Notes: generated by a model from the letters alone, not told the origin. Positions 33,443 to 45,033 are shown, counted from the first letter of the stretch. The stretch is DNA of 64,000 nt from Actinomycetota bacterium (GCA_947372165.1 CANBSP010000001.1:179941-243940), one strand, 5' to 3'. Made by a program: numbers and translations.

Positions 33443-34590
33443 TAGCGATGGAACGCATCTCTGACGCGTGAGAATAAGCCAGAATCATGCTTTTCGCCCC
33501 GGTCGCCCCGGTCGCCCTGGTCGCCCTGGCCATGAATCTTCACGGTAGAACTATCTTCGCCACGAAGGGCCGCTAACTTCTTTAACAACTCTTCTTCTTC
33601 TTTACCGATCTTTGTGGGAGTGAGAACCTCGATATGGACGATCAGATCACCACGCCCACCACCCCGAAGCCTGGCAACACCAAGATCTTTCAAGGTGACG
33701 GTGTGACCGCTTTGGATCCCCGCCTTGAAGGCCACTTCTTGTTCACCATCCAGCGTCTCAATCACCACAGTTCCACCCAATGCGGCCGAACTCATGGGCA
33801 CAGAGATGGATAAGTGAAGTGTGATCCCATCGCGTACCAAGAATGGATGTTCGGTCTGGACGATCTCAACATAGAGATCTCCGGCTGGCCCACCGCCTGG
33901 TCCAACTTCACCTTGGCCGGTCATCTGAATCCGATTACCCGTCTCAACGCCGGCCGGAATCTTCACATGCAGACTCTTTCGTGCGCGGACTCGACCATCG
34001 CCAGCACATTCACTACACGGTTGCTTGATGACTGAGCCATAACCCTGACAGCTTGCACATGGCCTACTTGTCATTACTTGGCCAATGAATGAACGTTGCA
34101 CTTGTTGAACTTCGCCTCGCCCCTTACAAATATCGCAGGTGGCAGGGCTTGCGCCATCGGCACATCCTGTTGATTGGCATTTACTGCATGCGATAGCTGT
34201 CTCTACCTCAAAGTCACGTTCAACACCGAAGGTCGCCTCGGCTAGATCCACTTCAATCCGAATTAGTGCATCCTGGCCCGAACGCATGCGACTTCTTGGT
34301 CCGCGAGAACCCCCGCCGCCAAAGAAGGCATCCATGATGTCACCGAAGCCGAAGTTCGCTCCCCCGCCACCAAATTGCGAGAAAGGATCTCCGCCCATGT
34401 CATAACTCTGACGCTTCTGTGGATCACTCAGGACTTCATAGGCAGTTGTTACGCTCTTAAATTTCTCAGCAGAGGCCGGATCGGGATTCACATCAGGATG
34501 AAGCTCGCGGGCTAATCGACGATAAGCCTTCTTAATCTCTTCCGCAGATGCATCTCGGCTCACGCCAAGGGCGCTGTAGTGATCAGACAT
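33442..34590 (-). CDS. dnaJ: chaperone DnaJ
   Basis: Hsp40 co-chaperone that delivers substrates to DnaK. 382 residues: J domain 1-66 with HPD (31-33), Gly/Phe-rich linker ([21 protein letters not shown]), four-repeat zinc domain about 134-195 (first repeat CSKCQSTG lacks the usual glycine, the others are regular), then the substrate domains. The C-terminal tail [12 protein letters not shown] is encoded by a 9-base unit four times (33494-33529). Co-transcribed with hrcA, so it is the DnaJ2-type copy of actinobacteria. Confidence 0.97.
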   Translation of the reverse strand: MSDHYSALGVSRDASAEEIKKAYRRLARELHPDVNPDPASAEKFKSVTTAYEVLSDPQKRQSYDMGGDPFSQFGGGGANFGFGDIMDAFFGGGGSRGPRSRMRSGQDALIRIEVDLAEATFGVERDFEVETAIACSKCQSTGCADGASPATCDICKGRGEVQQVQRSFIGQVMTSRPCASCQGYGSVIKQPCSECAGDGRVRARKSLHVKIPAGVETGNRIQMTGQGEVGPGGGPAGDLYVEIVQTEHPFLVRDGITLHLSISVPMSSAALGGTVVIETLDGEQEVAFKAGIQSGHTVTLKDLGVARLRGGGRGDLIVHIEVLTPTKIGKEEEELLKKLAALRGEDSSTVKIHGQGDQGDRGDRGEKHDSGLFSRVRDAFHR

Positions 34591-35294
34591 TAGAGTGACT
34601 CGCCTTCAAAGAATTTACTGATGTAGCGGGCAACGGCGTGGACCGCCCCCATTGAACTTGAATAATCCATGCGAGTCGGACCAAGGATGCCAATCGCGCC
34701 TTTGCCCGCACCCATGCTCACAACGCTCGTTGTCTGAAGATTCGCACTTGGCTGCTCGGTTCCGATCTTTACATTAATGGATGAACCGGCATCGGCGAGA
34801 AGTTTGAGCAGAACTATCTGCTCTTCAAGGGCTTCAAGAACTGGATAAAGATCTGAAACGCTATCAAGGTGTGATCGCGCTAGATTGGCTGTACCAGAGA
34901 GAACAACGCGTTCGCTACTTTGCACCTGAACGATCGCTACCTGATGAGTGATCTGCGCTAATAGTTTGACTGCTCGAGCAGCGACCTCTTCTGGATCTTC
35001 AGCACCGGACATAAATGTTTCGATAGCTCGACGTTCACCACTGGAGAGCGGTTTAATCTGAGCGACCTTGTCGACGAAGAGACGGTAACCAGAATTTGTT
35101 GGGATTCGACCAGCGCTGGTATGTGGTTGGGCAATAAGCCCGGCATCTTCGAGTACCGCCATCTCATTTCTGATGGTGGCCGGTGAGACTCCCAGTCCAT
35201 GGCGTTCGGCAATGGCTTTTGAGCCGACCGGTTCTTCGGTCGCTACATACTCTTCTACGATCGCTCGCAGAATCTCCAATTGGCGCTCGTGCAT
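34590..35294 (-). CDS. hrcA: heat-inducible repressor HrcA, internally shortened
   Basis: Repressor that binds CIRCE sites in front of groE genes. 234 residues against about 340 in relatives. The N-terminal winged helix is intact ([38 protein letters not shown] at 33-50; HTSAGRIPT), as is the C-terminal part ([37 protein letters not shown]). The stretch between VAIVQ and SGTANL is only about ten residues, where Streptomyces HrcA has over 100. That gap covers most of the first half of the GAF-like domain and the inserted dimerisation domain. No CIRCE is seen upstream. Shares one base with dnaJ. Confidence 0.93.
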   Translation of the reverse strand: MHERQLEILRAIVEEYVATEEPVGSKAIAERHGLGVSPATIRNEMAVLEDAGLIAQPHTSAGRIPTNSGYRLFVDKVAQIKPLSSGERRAIETFMSGAEDPEEVAARAVKLLAQITHQVAIVQVQSSERVVLSGTANLARSHLDSVSDLYPVLEALEEQIVLLKLLADAGSSINVKIGTEQPSANLQTTSVVSMGAGKGAIGILGPTRMDYSSSMGAVHAVARYISKFFEGESL

Positions 35295-35309
35295 GATCGG
35301 CTTACTCTA

Positions 35310-36482
35310 CTAGACGACTAATTCGCGCACGATTCGATCTGCAATGAGGCGACCGCTCTGCGTTAAGGTCAGGCGGCCTACTTCCCATGGACCAACTTCG
35401 AAGTGCCCCTGCACAAAGAAGTTATCAAGTGCCGATCTCGCCTCTTGCGAAAATTCGCCAAGAGCGAGGACACCCGGTAGTCGAAGTGAGAGCATGATCT
35501 CTTCTCGAGCAATCTCATCGCTCTTCAGGAACTCCTCCTCGTGCATGGGTGAGGCCTTCTGAGCAATTCGTTCGCGGTAAGCGGTTGGGTGCTTCACATT
35601 CCACCAGCGGCGGCCATCGATATGTGAGTGCGCGCCAGGTCCGGCACCCCACCAATTCGCACCTTTCCAATAGGCAACGTTGTGTTTGCACGACGAACCC
35701 GGTTTCGACCAATTGCTGATCTCATACCAATCAAAGCCTGCGGCGCGAAACTTATTATCGGCGAGCAGATACTTATCAGCAGTCTCATCATCATCAGGAA
35801 TCGTGATCTCACGGCGGCGAACTTGTGCTGCAAGCTTTGTGCCATCCTCCACAATCAAGGCATAGGCCGAGATATGAGTGATATCGAGGGCGAGAGCAGT
35901 ATCAATACTCTTCTCCCAATCTGCCATCGATTCACCGGGGGTCCCGTAAATGAGATCGAGTGAGATCTCTGTAAAACCTACTTCACGAGCCCAACCAACA
36001 ACTTTCTCAATGTTGGCAGGATTATGAGTGCGGTCGAGAACTGCAAGGACATGAGGCACCGCTGATTGCATGCCGATCGAGATGCGATTAATTCCAGCTT
36101 CACGATAGCCACGCAAGCGATCCAATGTGAGGGTATCGGGGTTCGCCTCCATTGTGATTTCACACTCTTCATCCAGTGTGAAGGTAGATGAGATCGCACT
36201 AATGACCTTCGCTAAATCTGTTGGCTCCATCAAGCTCGGCGTTCCCCCACCGAAGAAGATCGTCGGGACAGTGGTGGCATCTGATTGCGCGCGAGCCATC
36301 GAGATCTCTTCGACAAGCAGGTCGATGTAATTATGAGATATCTCAGTCAGGGATGATTCAACCTTTAACTCGGCCGGGGTATAGGTGTTGAAATCACAAT
36401 ATCCGCAGCGCTTTACGCAGTATGGAATATGGATATAGAACGATAAGGCCGAGCTCTTCGAACGCACGGTTCCAGCAGCCAC
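35310..36482 (-). CDS. hemW: radical SAM protein HemW
   Basis: HemN-like radical SAM protein that in studied cases is a heme chaperone, although often annotated as coproporphyrinogen III dehydrogenase. 390 residues; the [4Fe-4S] motif CVKRCGYC (Cys22, 26, 29) and FFGGGTPSLM near 77-86. HemW rather than HemN is favoured by the length and by the location between lepA and hrcA, where HemW is found in most Gram-positives. Confidence 0.95.
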   Translation of the reverse strand: MAAGTVRSKSSALSFYIHIPYCVKRCGYCDFNTYTPAELKVESSLTEISHNYIDLLVEEISMARAQSDATTVPTIFFGGGTPSLMEPTDLAKVISAISSTFTLDEECEITMEANPDTLTLDRLRGYREAGINRISIGMQSAVPHVLAVLDRTHNPANIEKVVGWAREVGFTEISLDLIYGTPGESMADWEKSIDTALALDITHISAYALIVEDGTKLAAQVRRREITIPDDDETADKYLLADNKFRAAGFDWYEISNWSKPGSSCKHNVAYWKGANWWGAGPGAHSHIDGRRWWNVKHPTAYRERIAQKASPMHEEEFLKSDEIAREEIMLSLRLPGVLALGEFSQEARSALDNFFVQGHFEVGPWEVGRLTLTQSGRLIADRIVRELVV

Positions 36483-36484
36483 GG

Positions 36485-38350
36485 CTACTTCTTCGCTTCC
36501 TTCGACTTTTCATCATCAGTGGTCAGCGCCGCAATAAATGCCTCTTGTGGCACTTCAACGCGACCCACCATCTTCATGCGCTTCTTGCCCTCTTTCTGCT
36601 TCTCGAGGAGCTTGCGCTTACGGGAGATGTCGCCACCGTAACACTTAGCAAGAACATCTTTGCGGATAGCGCGAATAGATTCACGAGCAATGATGCGGGC
36701 GCCAACTGCTGCCTGGATAGGAATTTCAAATTGTTGGCGAGGGATAAGTTCGCGAAGTTTTGTCGTCATCATGACGCCATAGGTATAAGCCTTCTCGCGG
36801 TGAACGATGGCGCTAAAAGCATCAACTTTCTCGCCCTGGAGCAAGATATCAACTTTGACGAGATCGCCTTCGGCTTCACCAATGGGTTCGTAATCTAATG
36901 AGGCATAGCCGCGAGTACGAGATTTCAATTGGTCGAAGAAATCGAAGACAATCTCCGCGAGTGGGAGCGTGTAGCGAATTTCGACGCGATCTTCGGAAAG
37001 GTAATCCATGCCAAGGAGAGTTCCGCGGCGTTGCTGACAGAGCTCCATGATTCCACCGATGAATTCCGATGGCGCGAGGACTGTGGCGCGAACAATTGGT
37101 TCTTCTACCTTCATGATCTTGCCGTCAGGGAACTCGCTTGGGTTCGTGACAATTAACTCTTTGCCAGCGTCATCTGTAACTTTATAAACCACATTTGGCG
37201 CCGTTGAAATAAGTGCAAGGCCGGCTTCACGCTCTAACCGTTCGCGCACAATCTCCATATGGAGAAGACCTAAGAAACCACAACGGAATCCAAATCCGAG
37301 CGCTGCCGAGTTCTCTGGTTCGAAGACCAGGGCAGCATCATTGAGCTGCAACTTATCGAGCGCTTCACGAAGCATCGGGTATTCAGCGCCATCGAGTGGA
37401 AAGAGACCGGAGAAGACCATCGGGCGCGGATCTTTATATCCGGCGAGGGCTTTATCAGTTGGACGTTGATAATTTGTCACAGTATCGCCTACGCGAGATT
37501 GGCGAACATCTTTTACGCCAGTGATGAGGTATCCGACTTCACCAACGCCAAGTCCTTTGCTAGCAACAGGTTCTGGCGAGATCACACCGACTTCGAGCAT
37601 CTCGTGCCTGACGCCGGTTGAAAACATTTGAATCTGATCACGGGTTGAGAGATGGCCATCGACAACGCGAACGTAGGTAACAACACCGCGGTACGAGTCA
37701 TAGACGGAGTCAAAGATGAGAGCACGAGCAGGTGCTTCTGGATCGCCTACCGGTGCTGGAATCTGCTTAACGATCTGATCAAGCAACTCTTCGACACCTG
37801 CGCCAGTCTTGCCAGAGACTCGGAGGCAATCTTCAGGTTCGCAACCAATCAACTTGGCAAGTTCTTGTGCAAACTTCTCGGGCTGCGCAGCCGGTAGATC
37901 GATCTTATTGAGCACAGGAATAATTGTGAGGTTGTTCTCCATCGCAAGATAGAGATTGGCAAGGGTCTGAGCCTCGATACCTTGCGCGCAATCGACGAGA
38001 AGCACTGCGCCTTCACAGGCGGCGAGTGAGCGGGAAACTTCATAGGTGAAGTCAACGTGGCCCGGTGTATCAATCATGTTGAGGATATATTCCTGGCCAT
38101 CAATGCCAGAGCGCCATGGCAATCTCACTGCCTGGGATTTAATCGTGATACCGCGTTCGCGTTCGATATCCATGCGGTCTAAATATTGAGCACGCATGTT
38201 TCGTTGTTCGACAACTTCAGTGATTCCCAACATGCGATCAGCAAGGGTCGACTTACCGTGATCGATATGGGCGATGATGCAGAAGTTGCGAATCTGCGCG
38301 GGATTAGTCTGTGAAGGCTGTGGCGCCTTAGCTAATGGAATCGCAGGCAT
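36485..38350 (-). CDS. lepA: elongation factor 4 (LepA)
   Basis: Ribosome-bound GTPase affecting translation under stress and 30S assembly. 621 residues: G1 AHIDHGKST (28-36), DTPGHVDF near 97, NKID near 151; EF-G-like domains and the LepA-specific C-terminal domain with [13 protein letters not shown]. It has a slightly long N-terminus ([18 protein letters not shown]). Two bases upstream of hemW. Confidence 0.98.
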   Translation of the reverse strand: MPAIPLAKAPQPSQTNPAQIRNFCIIAHIDHGKSTLADRMLGITEVVEQRNMRAQYLDRMDIERERGITIKSQAVRLPWRSGIDGQEYILNMIDTPGHVDFTYEVSRSLAACEGAVLLVDCAQGIEAQTLANLYLAMENNLTIIPVLNKIDLPAAQPEKFAQELAKLIGCEPEDCLRVSGKTGAGVEELLDQIVKQIPAPVGDPEAPARALIFDSVYDSYRGVVTYVRVVDGHLSTRDQIQMFSTGVRHEMLEVGVISPEPVASKGLGVGEVGYLITGVKDVRQSRVGDTVTNYQRPTDKALAGYKDPRPMVFSGLFPLDGAEYPMLREALDKLQLNDAALVFEPENSAALGFGFRCGFLGLLHMEIVRERLEREAGLALISTAPNVVYKVTDDAGKELIVTNPSEFPDGKIMKVEEPIVRATVLAPSEFIGGIMELCQQRRGTLLGMDYLSEDRVEIRYTLPLAEIVFDFFDQLKSRTRGYASLDYEPIGEAEGDLVKVDILLQGEKVDAFSAIVHREKAYTYGVMMTTKLRELIPRQQFEIPIQAAVGARIIARESIRAIRKDVLAKCYGGDISRKRKLLEKQKEGKKRMKMVGRVEVPQEAFIAALTTDDEKSKEAKK

Positions 38351-38381
38351 GCTTACCTACAGTCCGTGGAGTTCTGGGAAA

Positions 38382-38648
38382 TTACTTAGCGACTTTATTT
38401 GCTTGCTTAGCAAGCGAAGACTTCTTATTGGCAGCTGCATTGGCATGGAGAACGCCCTTGCTGACAGCTACATCGAGAGTCTTGTTAGCAACGCGAAGTT
38501 CTTCCTTGATGGCAGTGGCATCGCCAGCAGCGAGCGCATCCTTGAAGCGGCGGATAGCAGTCTTGAGGCCTGAGCGAGCTGACTTGTTACGTGCCTGAGC
38601 CTTCTCATTGGTCTTAATACGCTTGATCTGCGACTTGATATTTGCCAC
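38382..38648 (-). CDS. rpsT: 30S ribosomal protein S20
   Basis: 88-residue primary 16S-binding protein; lysine-rich helical sequence starting [18 protein letters not shown], with two long helices and a conserved [12 protein letters not shown] end. Next to holA and lepA, the standard actinobacterial place. It has its own 120-base upstream gap containing no gene. Confidence 0.97.
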   Translation of the reverse strand: MANIKSQIKRIKTNEKAQARNKSARSGLKTAIRRFKDALAAGDATAIKEELRVANKTLDVAVSKGVLHANAAANKKSSLAKQANKVAK

Positions 38649-38768
38649 GTGAAGATTACCTTTTCTAAAAATTATCCGGCCCTTGTGGGTTCGGCTGCCT
38701 TGTACCTACTGCTAGGAAGGGCAAAGGCTATCAGCCAAGGGGGTCTACCCTCAAACTGAGCTTGGCGC

Positions 38769-39731
38769 TTAGATTGAGGCCGATTTTGCGCGAGCGATAG
38801 CGAGGATGCAGCGCTCTAGCGCGTAAAGCGGGTCCGCGCTGGCTCCCTTGATATCGGCATCTGCCTGAGCCAATTTCACAACGGCTGCAGAAAGGGTGAC
38901 TGGGTTCCAACCTTGCAGCTGCCGACGGGCCTTATCGATCTGCCACGGCGGAAGGCCAAGAGTTGATGCTAGGTCAAAGGACTTCACTCCCCTGCTAGCG
39001 CCCGAGACCTTTGCCAGGGTTCGGATCGACGCCGCCAGCGCCGAGATGATCAGAACCGGGTCGACGCCGGTTGAGAGCGCTTGGCGAAGTGTGATGAGTG
39101 CAAGATCAGTCTTGCCATCGAGTGTTGCATCCGCAACGTCATAGCCAGTGGTCTCTACTCGGCCTTGGTGGAACTTCTCAATATCGGCTGCCTCAATTGT
39201 CTTGCCAGCTGCAACGTCGGCGGCAAGTTGTGAGGCCGCGCCGCTGAGTTCACGAAGATCCGAGCCGAGGGCATCAACGAGTGCCTGTACGGCATCGACA
39301 GATATCTTTCGACCAGCGCGAGCAAATTCATCATGCACAAATTGCGCCTTCTCGCCATCCTTCTTGATCGCATCAACCTGCACGATCTCCGGACCCAGCT
39401 TCTTCACCTTATCGAGAAGCGCTTTACCTTTCACGCCACCCTTGTGCCAAAGAACAAGAGAGACGCTCGCATCGACATCAGCTAAGAATCCACTGACCTC
39501 ATCTTGCAGATCTGCCGCCAATTCTTGAATCTCGCGAAGAACAATCACTCGATCTTCGCCAAAAAGTGATGGCGCAAGGGCATCGGTGATCGCTCCGAGT
39601 TCGATCTCCGAACATTCCAATTGTGTGACAGTCGCGCCAGGAACCTTTCCAATGGCAGCTGCGATCGCTCGGTCAGCCAGAATCGACTCACCACCTTGAA
39701 TCAAGGTCAGCCCCACGAGATATCCCACCAT
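38769..39731 (-). CDS. holA: DNA polymerase III delta subunit
   Basis: Clamp-loader delta subunit that opens the sliding clamp. 320 residues of the AAA+-like HolA family; LIQGGESILADRAI at the N-terminus and the ELSGAASQL helix near 160. The catalytic residues of ATPases are missing, as expected. Start overlaps the end of comEC by 25 bases; a GTG five codons later would also be possible. Confidence 0.95.
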   Translation of the reverse strand: MVGYLVGLTLIQGGESILADRAIAAAIGKVPGATVTQLECSEIELGAITDALAPSLFGEDRVIVLREIQELAADLQDEVSGFLADVDASVSLVLWHKGGVKGKALLDKVKKLGPEIVQVDAIKKDGEKAQFVHDEFARAGRKISVDAVQALVDALGSDLRELSGAASQLAADVAAGKTIEAADIEKFHQGRVETTGYDVADATLDGKTDLALITLRQALSTGVDPVLIISALAASIRTLAKVSGASRGVKSFDLASTLGLPPWQIDKARRQLQGWNPVTLSAAVVKLAQADADIKGASADPLYALERCILAIARAKSASI

Positions 39732-41878
39732 TTCTTTCGCTGTGTACGCATCCTAAGGTCTGCACTCACAGCAATCGCGCCATCGAGATCGGTTCGATAG
39801 ACCGCGATCCTACGCTCTGTCAGCGCCGCAATGGTCGAAGGTGCAGGGTGACCGTAGGAGTTTCCAGCGCCCACGCTGATGAGGGCGACCTTCGGTGAAA
39901 GGGCATCCACAAGCGGAAGGTATTGGTAGGCCGAACCGTGGTGGCTCACCTTCATGAGATCAACTTTTCCAACCTTCCCAATCAGCCCGCTCGCGAGAAT
40001 CTCCTCCTGCGCCGGCGGCTCGGTATCTCCGGATGTGAAGAATGAGAGGCCGTTTACTTGCAGGAAGAGTGCGATGCTTGAGTTGTTGATACCAGATCCA
40101 TCACCGGGCATGGCGGGAAGTTTCTCCACATCTGCTTGTGGCCACAGAACCAAAATCTTCACTACGCCAACCATCGAAGTAAATTGAACGGTTTCACCTT
40201 GTTGAACTACTCGCATCGGATAACGTCCCAAGATTTGCCTGGTCTGTTGATATTCGAAATCTGGTTGGGGGTTATTGCTGACCCAGATTGAGCCGATGTG
40301 GCGATTCTTGATCGCCCCTGAAAGCCCATTTACATGATCGGCATGGAAGTGAGTGAGTACGAGTAAAGAGATCTCACTGATATGCAGCGATTTTAGGCAA
40401 TCATCCATCGCGACGGGATCTGGACCGACATCGATCACAATTGCCGATCCGCCACCCAGGTTGATCACTGCGCCATCGCCTTGCCCCACATCACAGGCCA
40501 CAATCACCCAGGCATTTCCAGGCCACCCGAATGAAGTGAGCAGGTGTAACGCGAGTGCGATCACTACCGCCCCAATAAGGCTCTTCCACATCTTGCGTAC
40601 GATGAGAAATGTTGCGGCAAGGGCAATCCCTGCACCGAGAAAACTCTTAGGGACTTTAAGGATTGGCAATTGTCCTAATGTATGTGCGACAAAGACGACC
40701 CAGCCTGAAAATGGTTGGCAAAGTAGTAAGAGAAGATGCGCCATCTCACTCGAAATTGGCGAGAGCAAGGCGGCGATGAAACCAATGATGGTTATCGGTC
40801 CAACAACTTCTGCAACCAGGAAATTTGCGGCAAGCGCGACCAAACTTAGCTGACCTGAAATTGCAATGATGAGCGGTGTGCAAAATATCGTCGCAGCTAG
40901 TGGGATAGCCAGAAGTTCTACTACCTTTTTATGGCGAGTGAACTGTGAAAAGGCTGTGGTAAGTCGTGGTGAAAGAATCAAGATTCCTGCAGTTGCGCTG
41001 ACTGAGAGCGCAAAACCTGGATCGATAGCTTGAAATGGGTCAATCAATATCAAAGCACCAATCGCCAATCCCAGTGCTGGCAGGGCCGAACCCCGTTCCC
41101 CCTTCGCCTTGCCAAAAAGGAGAACTGCCGTCATCACCGATGCTCGCAGGACCGATGGCGATGGTCGAACAAGGAAGATAAATGCGAGAAGTACGAGAGC
41201 AGTCACAAAGAGTCTGGCACGTAACCGGCGAAGTACGAACTGCAAGAGCCAGAGCATGAATGCAGCGATGATTGCAAAGTTCTCACCGCTCACCGCTGTG
41301 AGATGGGTGAGTCCAGATCGCCGCATATCTGAGATGAAACTCTGGTCCTCAAGTGAGGTGTCACCTAGAACTAAGCCTGGGATAAGCGCACCACTTTGCC
41401 CAGAGATGCTCTTCGCGCTCATCCGAAAGGACGAACGAATCTTTCCGGCGATCCTATTGATCGGATCAGTCGAACCGATCTCGCGCAGCGTTTGCCTGGC
41501 AGAGATCAGCGCCGCGACTCGACGCTCATTCGTGGAAAAGATCTTTCCTGATCCCGAAATCACCGCCCCTGGAAGGAAATGGATTTCTTTGGTGCTGGTG
41601 ATGCGAACGGGAAGGTGCAGTGAATACTCACGACCATCAATATTTCCGCTATCGAGTGTGGCGAGAAATGTCGTAGAAGCTCTCTTGATATGAGAGCCAA
41701 CAACCTTGCTCTTCCCCAGTACCGGATCGCTCTTCACGGTCGCCTTGAAGGTAATGGCTTGCGCAGATCGTAGGGGTGAATGCGCAAGTGCCTGCAATCT
41801 GAGCCAACTTCCAGCGCCGCCCACACAGAGCGCTGCGATCAAGAGAAGATAAGCACTGCGCTTGCTGCTCCGAGCCAT
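39707..41878 (-). CDS. comEC: competence protein ComEC/Rec2, DNA uptake channel
   Basis: Membrane protein that brings single-stranded DNA into the cytoplasm during natural transformation. 723 residues: N-terminal helices with a DUF4131 region, a multi-pass Competence domain (about 160-460; SGLTHLTAVSGENFAIIAAF), and a C-terminal metallo-beta-lactamase domain with LTHFHADHVNG near 508-518. It may degrade one strand. No part is missing. With comEA upstream, the DNA-handling half of the uptake machine is encoded here; type IV pilus genes are not in the window. Confidence 0.96.
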   Translation of the reverse strand: MARSSKRSAYLLLIAALCVGGAGSWLRLQALAHSPLRSAQAITFKATVKSDPVLGKSKVVGSHIKRASTTFLATLDSGNIDGREYSLHLPVRITSTKEIHFLPGAVISGSGKIFSTNERRVAALISARQTLREIGSTDPINRIAGKIRSSFRMSAKSISGQSGALIPGLVLGDTSLEDQSFISDMRRSGLTHLTAVSGENFAIIAAFMLWLLQFVLRRLRARLFVTALVLLAFIFLVRPSPSVLRASVMTAVLLFGKAKGERGSALPALGLAIGALILIDPFQAIDPGFALSVSATAGILILSPRLTTAFSQFTRHKKVVELLAIPLAATIFCTPLIIAISGQLSLVALAANFLVAEVVGPITIIGFIAALLSPISSEMAHLLLLLCQPFSGWVVFVAHTLGQLPILKVPKSFLGAGIALAATFLIVRKMWKSLIGAVVIALALHLLTSFGWPGNAWVIVACDVGQGDGAVINLGGGSAIVIDVGPDPVAMDDCLKSLHISEISLLVLTHFHADHVNGLSGAIKNRHIGSIWVSNNPQPDFEYQQTRQILGRYPMRVVQQGETVQFTSMVGVVKILVLWPQADVEKLPAMPGDGSGINNSSIALFLQVNGLSFFTSGDTEPPAQEEILASGLIGKVGKVDLMKVSHHGSAYQYLPLVDALSPKVALISVGAGNSYGHPAPSTIAALTERRIAVYRTDLDGAIAVSADLRMRTQRKKWWDISWG

Positions 41879-41903
41879 ATCGCTAGACCAATAATCAAGA
41901 GCG

Positions 41904-42512
41904 CTAGATGCGAAGTTGCGACTTCACGACTGCGAATTTCGCCTTTCCAAATCCTGGGACCTTTGCGATCCCATCTATCGAAGTGAATTTTCCATGGGAA
42001 GACCGATACGAGATGATCTTTCCGGCCATGACCGGGCCCACCCCAGCGAGGACCTGTAATTGAGCCGCAGTTGCAGTATTGATATTGACTATCGCAGTGC
42101 TGCTCTTCGTGGGTTTTGCTGGACTGCGTTGTGACGTTGTCACTACCGGTGGCGCGCCAACAAGAATCTGCTCACCATCAACGAGCAGGTGGGCAAGATT
42201 GATATCGGTGAGCGAGACGCCCTTGAGAGCGCCACCTGCTGCAGTAATCGCATCCGCAGCGCGCGACCCCGATGGCAGGGTATAAATCTGCGGATGAAGA
42301 ACTTTGCCAGCCACATCCACCACAATCGTCACAGGTACAACGGGTTTCGGGGTTGTCGGAATTATCGGTGAGCGGGAGATCGTTGGTTGTGGGCTTGAGG
42401 AAGCATTGCCTTGAGCCAACGAGAAGAAGAGCGCCCCAAGCGCAAGCACTCCCCCAAAGATGATGTAGATGGTGCGGCGTTGAATATCGCTGAATTCTGG
42501 GATCTCAAACAT
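41904..42512 (-). CDS. comEA: competence DNA receptor ComEA
   Basis: Membrane-anchored DNA-binding protein passing DNA to ComEC. 202 residues: one transmembrane segment near 14-33 (YIIFGGVLALGALFFSLA), a Ser/Pro linker, an SLBB-like domain with VVDVAGKVLHPQIYTLPSGS, and a C-terminal pair of helix-hairpin-helix motifs (VNINTATAAQLQVLAGVGPV; IDGIAKVPGFGKAKF). Directly upstream of comEC. Confidence 0.95.
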   Translation of the reverse strand: MFEIPEFSDIQRRTIYIIFGGVLALGALFFSLAQGNASSSPQPTISRSPIIPTTPKPVVPVTIVVDVAGKVLHPQIYTLPSGSRAADAITAAGGALKGVSLTDINLAHLLVDGEQILVGAPPVVTTSQRSPAKPTKSSTAIVNINTATAAQLQVLAGVGPVMAGKIISYRSSHGKFTSIDGIAKVPGFGKAKFAVVKSQLRI

Positions 42513-42570
42513 GGCGCAAAGGTAGGCCCGCAGATATCTCTTTCGGTCTACCGAAGGATCGGCTTGTTAA

Positions 42571-45033
42571 TTAAATGACGATGTTAACAAGTTTTGGTGC
42601 TCGAACAATTGTCTTCACAATTGTGGCACCGAGCAGAGCCGCGGCAATCTCTGGATTTGCGATCGCCAATTGCTCGAGCTTGGCATCTGAGATATCAGGA
42701 GAGACTTCAATCCGGTCTTTGATCTTGCCATTAATTTGTAGGATAGCTGTGACCGAATCCTCAGCAAGAAGTGCAGGATCGATCGTTGGCCATCCTGCGA
42801 GTGCAACAGAAGGTGCATGTCCTAGCAATGACCACATCTCTTCGGCGGTAAATGGTGCGACGAGTGAGAGTGAGATGGCAATTGCTTCTGCTGCCTCGCG
42901 TACTGCAGGATCTGCCGGCCCACAACCGCTATCAATTGCCTTACGAGTGGCATTCACAAGTTCCATCGTGCGTGCAACGGCGACATTGAATCGATAGGTT
43001 TCTACTGCCAACGAGATATCGCGAAGCGCCTTGTGCGTTAATTTGCGCAGCGCCACATCACCCGTCGTGAAGTCCACTCCTGCTTTGCTCTCAACATCTT
43101 GCGAGATTCGCCAAGCACGATTGAGGAATTTTAGCGATCCTGATGGTGAGACATCAGACCAGTCGATGTCATCTTCAGGCGGTCCTGCGAAAATTAATGA
43201 GATGCGAACTGCATCGACACCATGAGTATCGAGCTGCTCTGAGAGGCGGACGAGATTTCCACGACTCTTAGACATTGCCGAGCCATCCATCAAGACCATG
43301 CCTTGATTCAGCAAACGTGTGAAGGGTTCAGTGAAGTTCAAAAGGCCGATATCGTGAAGGACTTTGGTAAAGAAGCGCGAGTAGAGCAAGTGCAAAATTG
43401 CGTGGGTCACTCCTCCGACATATTGATCGACCGGAGCCCACTCCGCTACCAACTTCTTATCAAATGCTTGAGCCGTGTCATCTGGATTCGTATATCGCAA
43501 GAAATACCATGAAGAATCTACGAAGGTATCCATCGTGTCCGCATCGCGTTTTGCAGCTTTGCCACACTGAGGGCATGGGACATTCACCCATTCATCTGCA
43601 GCGCCAAGAGGTGATGTTCCTGCTGGCTTGAGATCTAGGCCTTGTGCACTAGGCAGTTCGACCGGAAGAGCCGACTCCGGAACTGGCACCTCTCCGCAAT
43701 CTGGGCAATGAATAATGGGGATTGGAGTACCCCAGAAACGTTGACGTGAGATCAACCAATCGCGCAACCGGTAATTCTTTGCAGCGCGGCCCAGTGATTT
43801 AACTGAAAGTTCTTGAGTGATTGCCGCGATCGCCTCTGTTTTGGATAACCCATCGAGTGAACCAGAGTTGATGAGCTGACCTTCACCCACAGTCGCAATG
43901 CCGGTTTCAACGGGGTCTTCTTCGCCGGTTGCGACAACAACGCGGACGGGTAATTTCATGGCACGTGCAAAGTCGAGATCACGCTGATCATGGGCAGGAA
44001 CCGCCATGATGGCGCCAGTTCCGTAATCGGCGAGGACGTAGTCAGATGCCCAGATAGGTAACTTCTCACCATTGACCGGGTTGATCGCATAACGATGTAA
44101 GAAGATGCCACTCTTAGGACGATCTGTCGCTAGTCGATCAATATCGCTCGCCGCTTTGATGGTCTCGAGATACTTCGCGAATTCGCTTTCAACACCAGTG
44201 CCTTGGACTAGCTCGGCAGCGAGTGGTGAATCAACGGCAACAACCATAAAGGTTGCGCCGTAGAGAGTATCTGGCCGAGTTGTATAAATGGTGATCGGGC
44301 TTTCTCGGCCTTCGATCTCAAAAGTAACTTCGGCGCCGATGGATCGTCCGATCCAATTGCGCTGCATCTGCAGCACCTTCTCGGGCCACTTGCCTTCAAG
44401 TTGATCCATATCGTCCAAGAGACGATCGGCATAATCAGTAATCTTGAAGTACCACTGATTTAATTTCTTCTTTGTGACCGCTGTATCGCAACGCTCGCAG
44501 AGCCCAGCGACCACCTGTTCATTAGCAAGAACGGTTTGGCAATGTGGGCACCAGTTAACGGGTGAATCCTTGCGGTAGGCAAGACCCTTCTTATACATCT
44601 GAAGGAAGATCCATTGATTCCAACGGTAATACTCAGGGTCGCTTGTATGAAGCACTCGATCCCAGTCAAAGGAGCAGGCATATCTGCGCATTGATGCTTT
44701 CTGCACTGCAATATTCTCATAAGTCCATTCGCGTGGATCTGATCCGCGCTTGATTGCTGCATTCTCTGCTGGCAACCCAAAGGAATCCCACCCAATTGGG
44801 TGCATGACATTGAAACCCTTGTGAATCCAATAACGAGCAATGACATCACCCATTGCATAAGCCTCGGCGTGGCCCATATGAAGATCACCCGATGGATAAG
44901 GGAACATATCTAAGACATAGCGCTTTGGTCGTGCATCATCTGCTCGTCCAGATTTGAAAGGTTGGATCTGATCCCAGATAGGAAGCCATTTAGCTTCTAC
45001 GCCATGGATGTCATAAGCCTCGTGCTCAGCCAT
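42571..45033 (-). CDS. leuS: leucyl-tRNA synthetase
   Basis: Class I synthetase for leucine with an editing domain. 820 residues: HIGH signature in [17 protein letters not shown] (about 47-63), editing CP1 domain about 220-410 with [12 protein letters not shown], and KMSKS as AMSKSRGN near 587. Zinc-type cysteine pairs are seen (CPHC/CERC and CPDC/CPQC). Normal length. Confidence 0.98.
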   Translation of the reverse strand: MAEHEAYDIHGVEAKWLPIWDQIQPFKSGRADDARPKRYVLDMFPYPSGDLHMGHAEAYAMGDVIARYWIHKGFNVMHPIGWDSFGLPAENAAIKRGSDPREWTYENIAVQKASMRRYACSFDWDRVLHTSDPEYYRWNQWIFLQMYKKGLAYRKDSPVNWCPHCQTVLANEQVVAGLCERCDTAVTKKKLNQWYFKITDYADRLLDDMDQLEGKWPEKVLQMQRNWIGRSIGAEVTFEIEGRESPITIYTTRPDTLYGATFMVVAVDSPLAAELVQGTGVESEFAKYLETIKAASDIDRLATDRPKSGIFLHRYAINPVNGEKLPIWASDYVLADYGTGAIMAVPAHDQRDLDFARAMKLPVRVVVATGEEDPVETGIATVGEGQLINSGSLDGLSKTEAIAAITQELSVKSLGRAAKNYRLRDWLISRQRFWGTPIPIIHCPDCGEVPVPESALPVELPSAQGLDLKPAGTSPLGAADEWVNVPCPQCGKAAKRDADTMDTFVDSSWYFLRYTNPDDTAQAFDKKLVAEWAPVDQYVGGVTHAILHLLYSRFFTKVLHDIGLLNFTEPFTRLLNQGMVLMDGSAMSKSRGNLVRLSEQLDTHGVDAVRISLIFAGPPEDDIDWSDVSPSGSLKFLNRAWRISQDVESKAGVDFTTGDVALRKLTHKALRDISLAVETYRFNVAVARTMELVNATRKAIDSGCGPADPAVREAAEAIAISLSLVAPFTAEEMWSLLGHAPSVALAGWPTIDPALLAEDSVTAILQINGKIKDRIEVSPDISDAKLEQLAIANPEIAAALLGATIVKTIVRAPKLVNIVI

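Noticed and set aside
15879..33529. Short regular repeats considered as CRISPR arrays
   Set aside because: Units are 9-15 bases and directly adjacent with no spacers, mostly in coding frame; no cas genes are present.
35295..35309. Looked for a CIRCE site in front of hrcA
   Set aside because: The gap is 15 bases and no TTAGCACTC/GAGTGCTAA halves are present there or just upstream.
38649..38768. Looked for a terminator or small RNA between holA and rpsT
   Set aside because: GCCAAG/CTTGGC arms exist but are separated by about 20 bases with no T-run; too weak to report.
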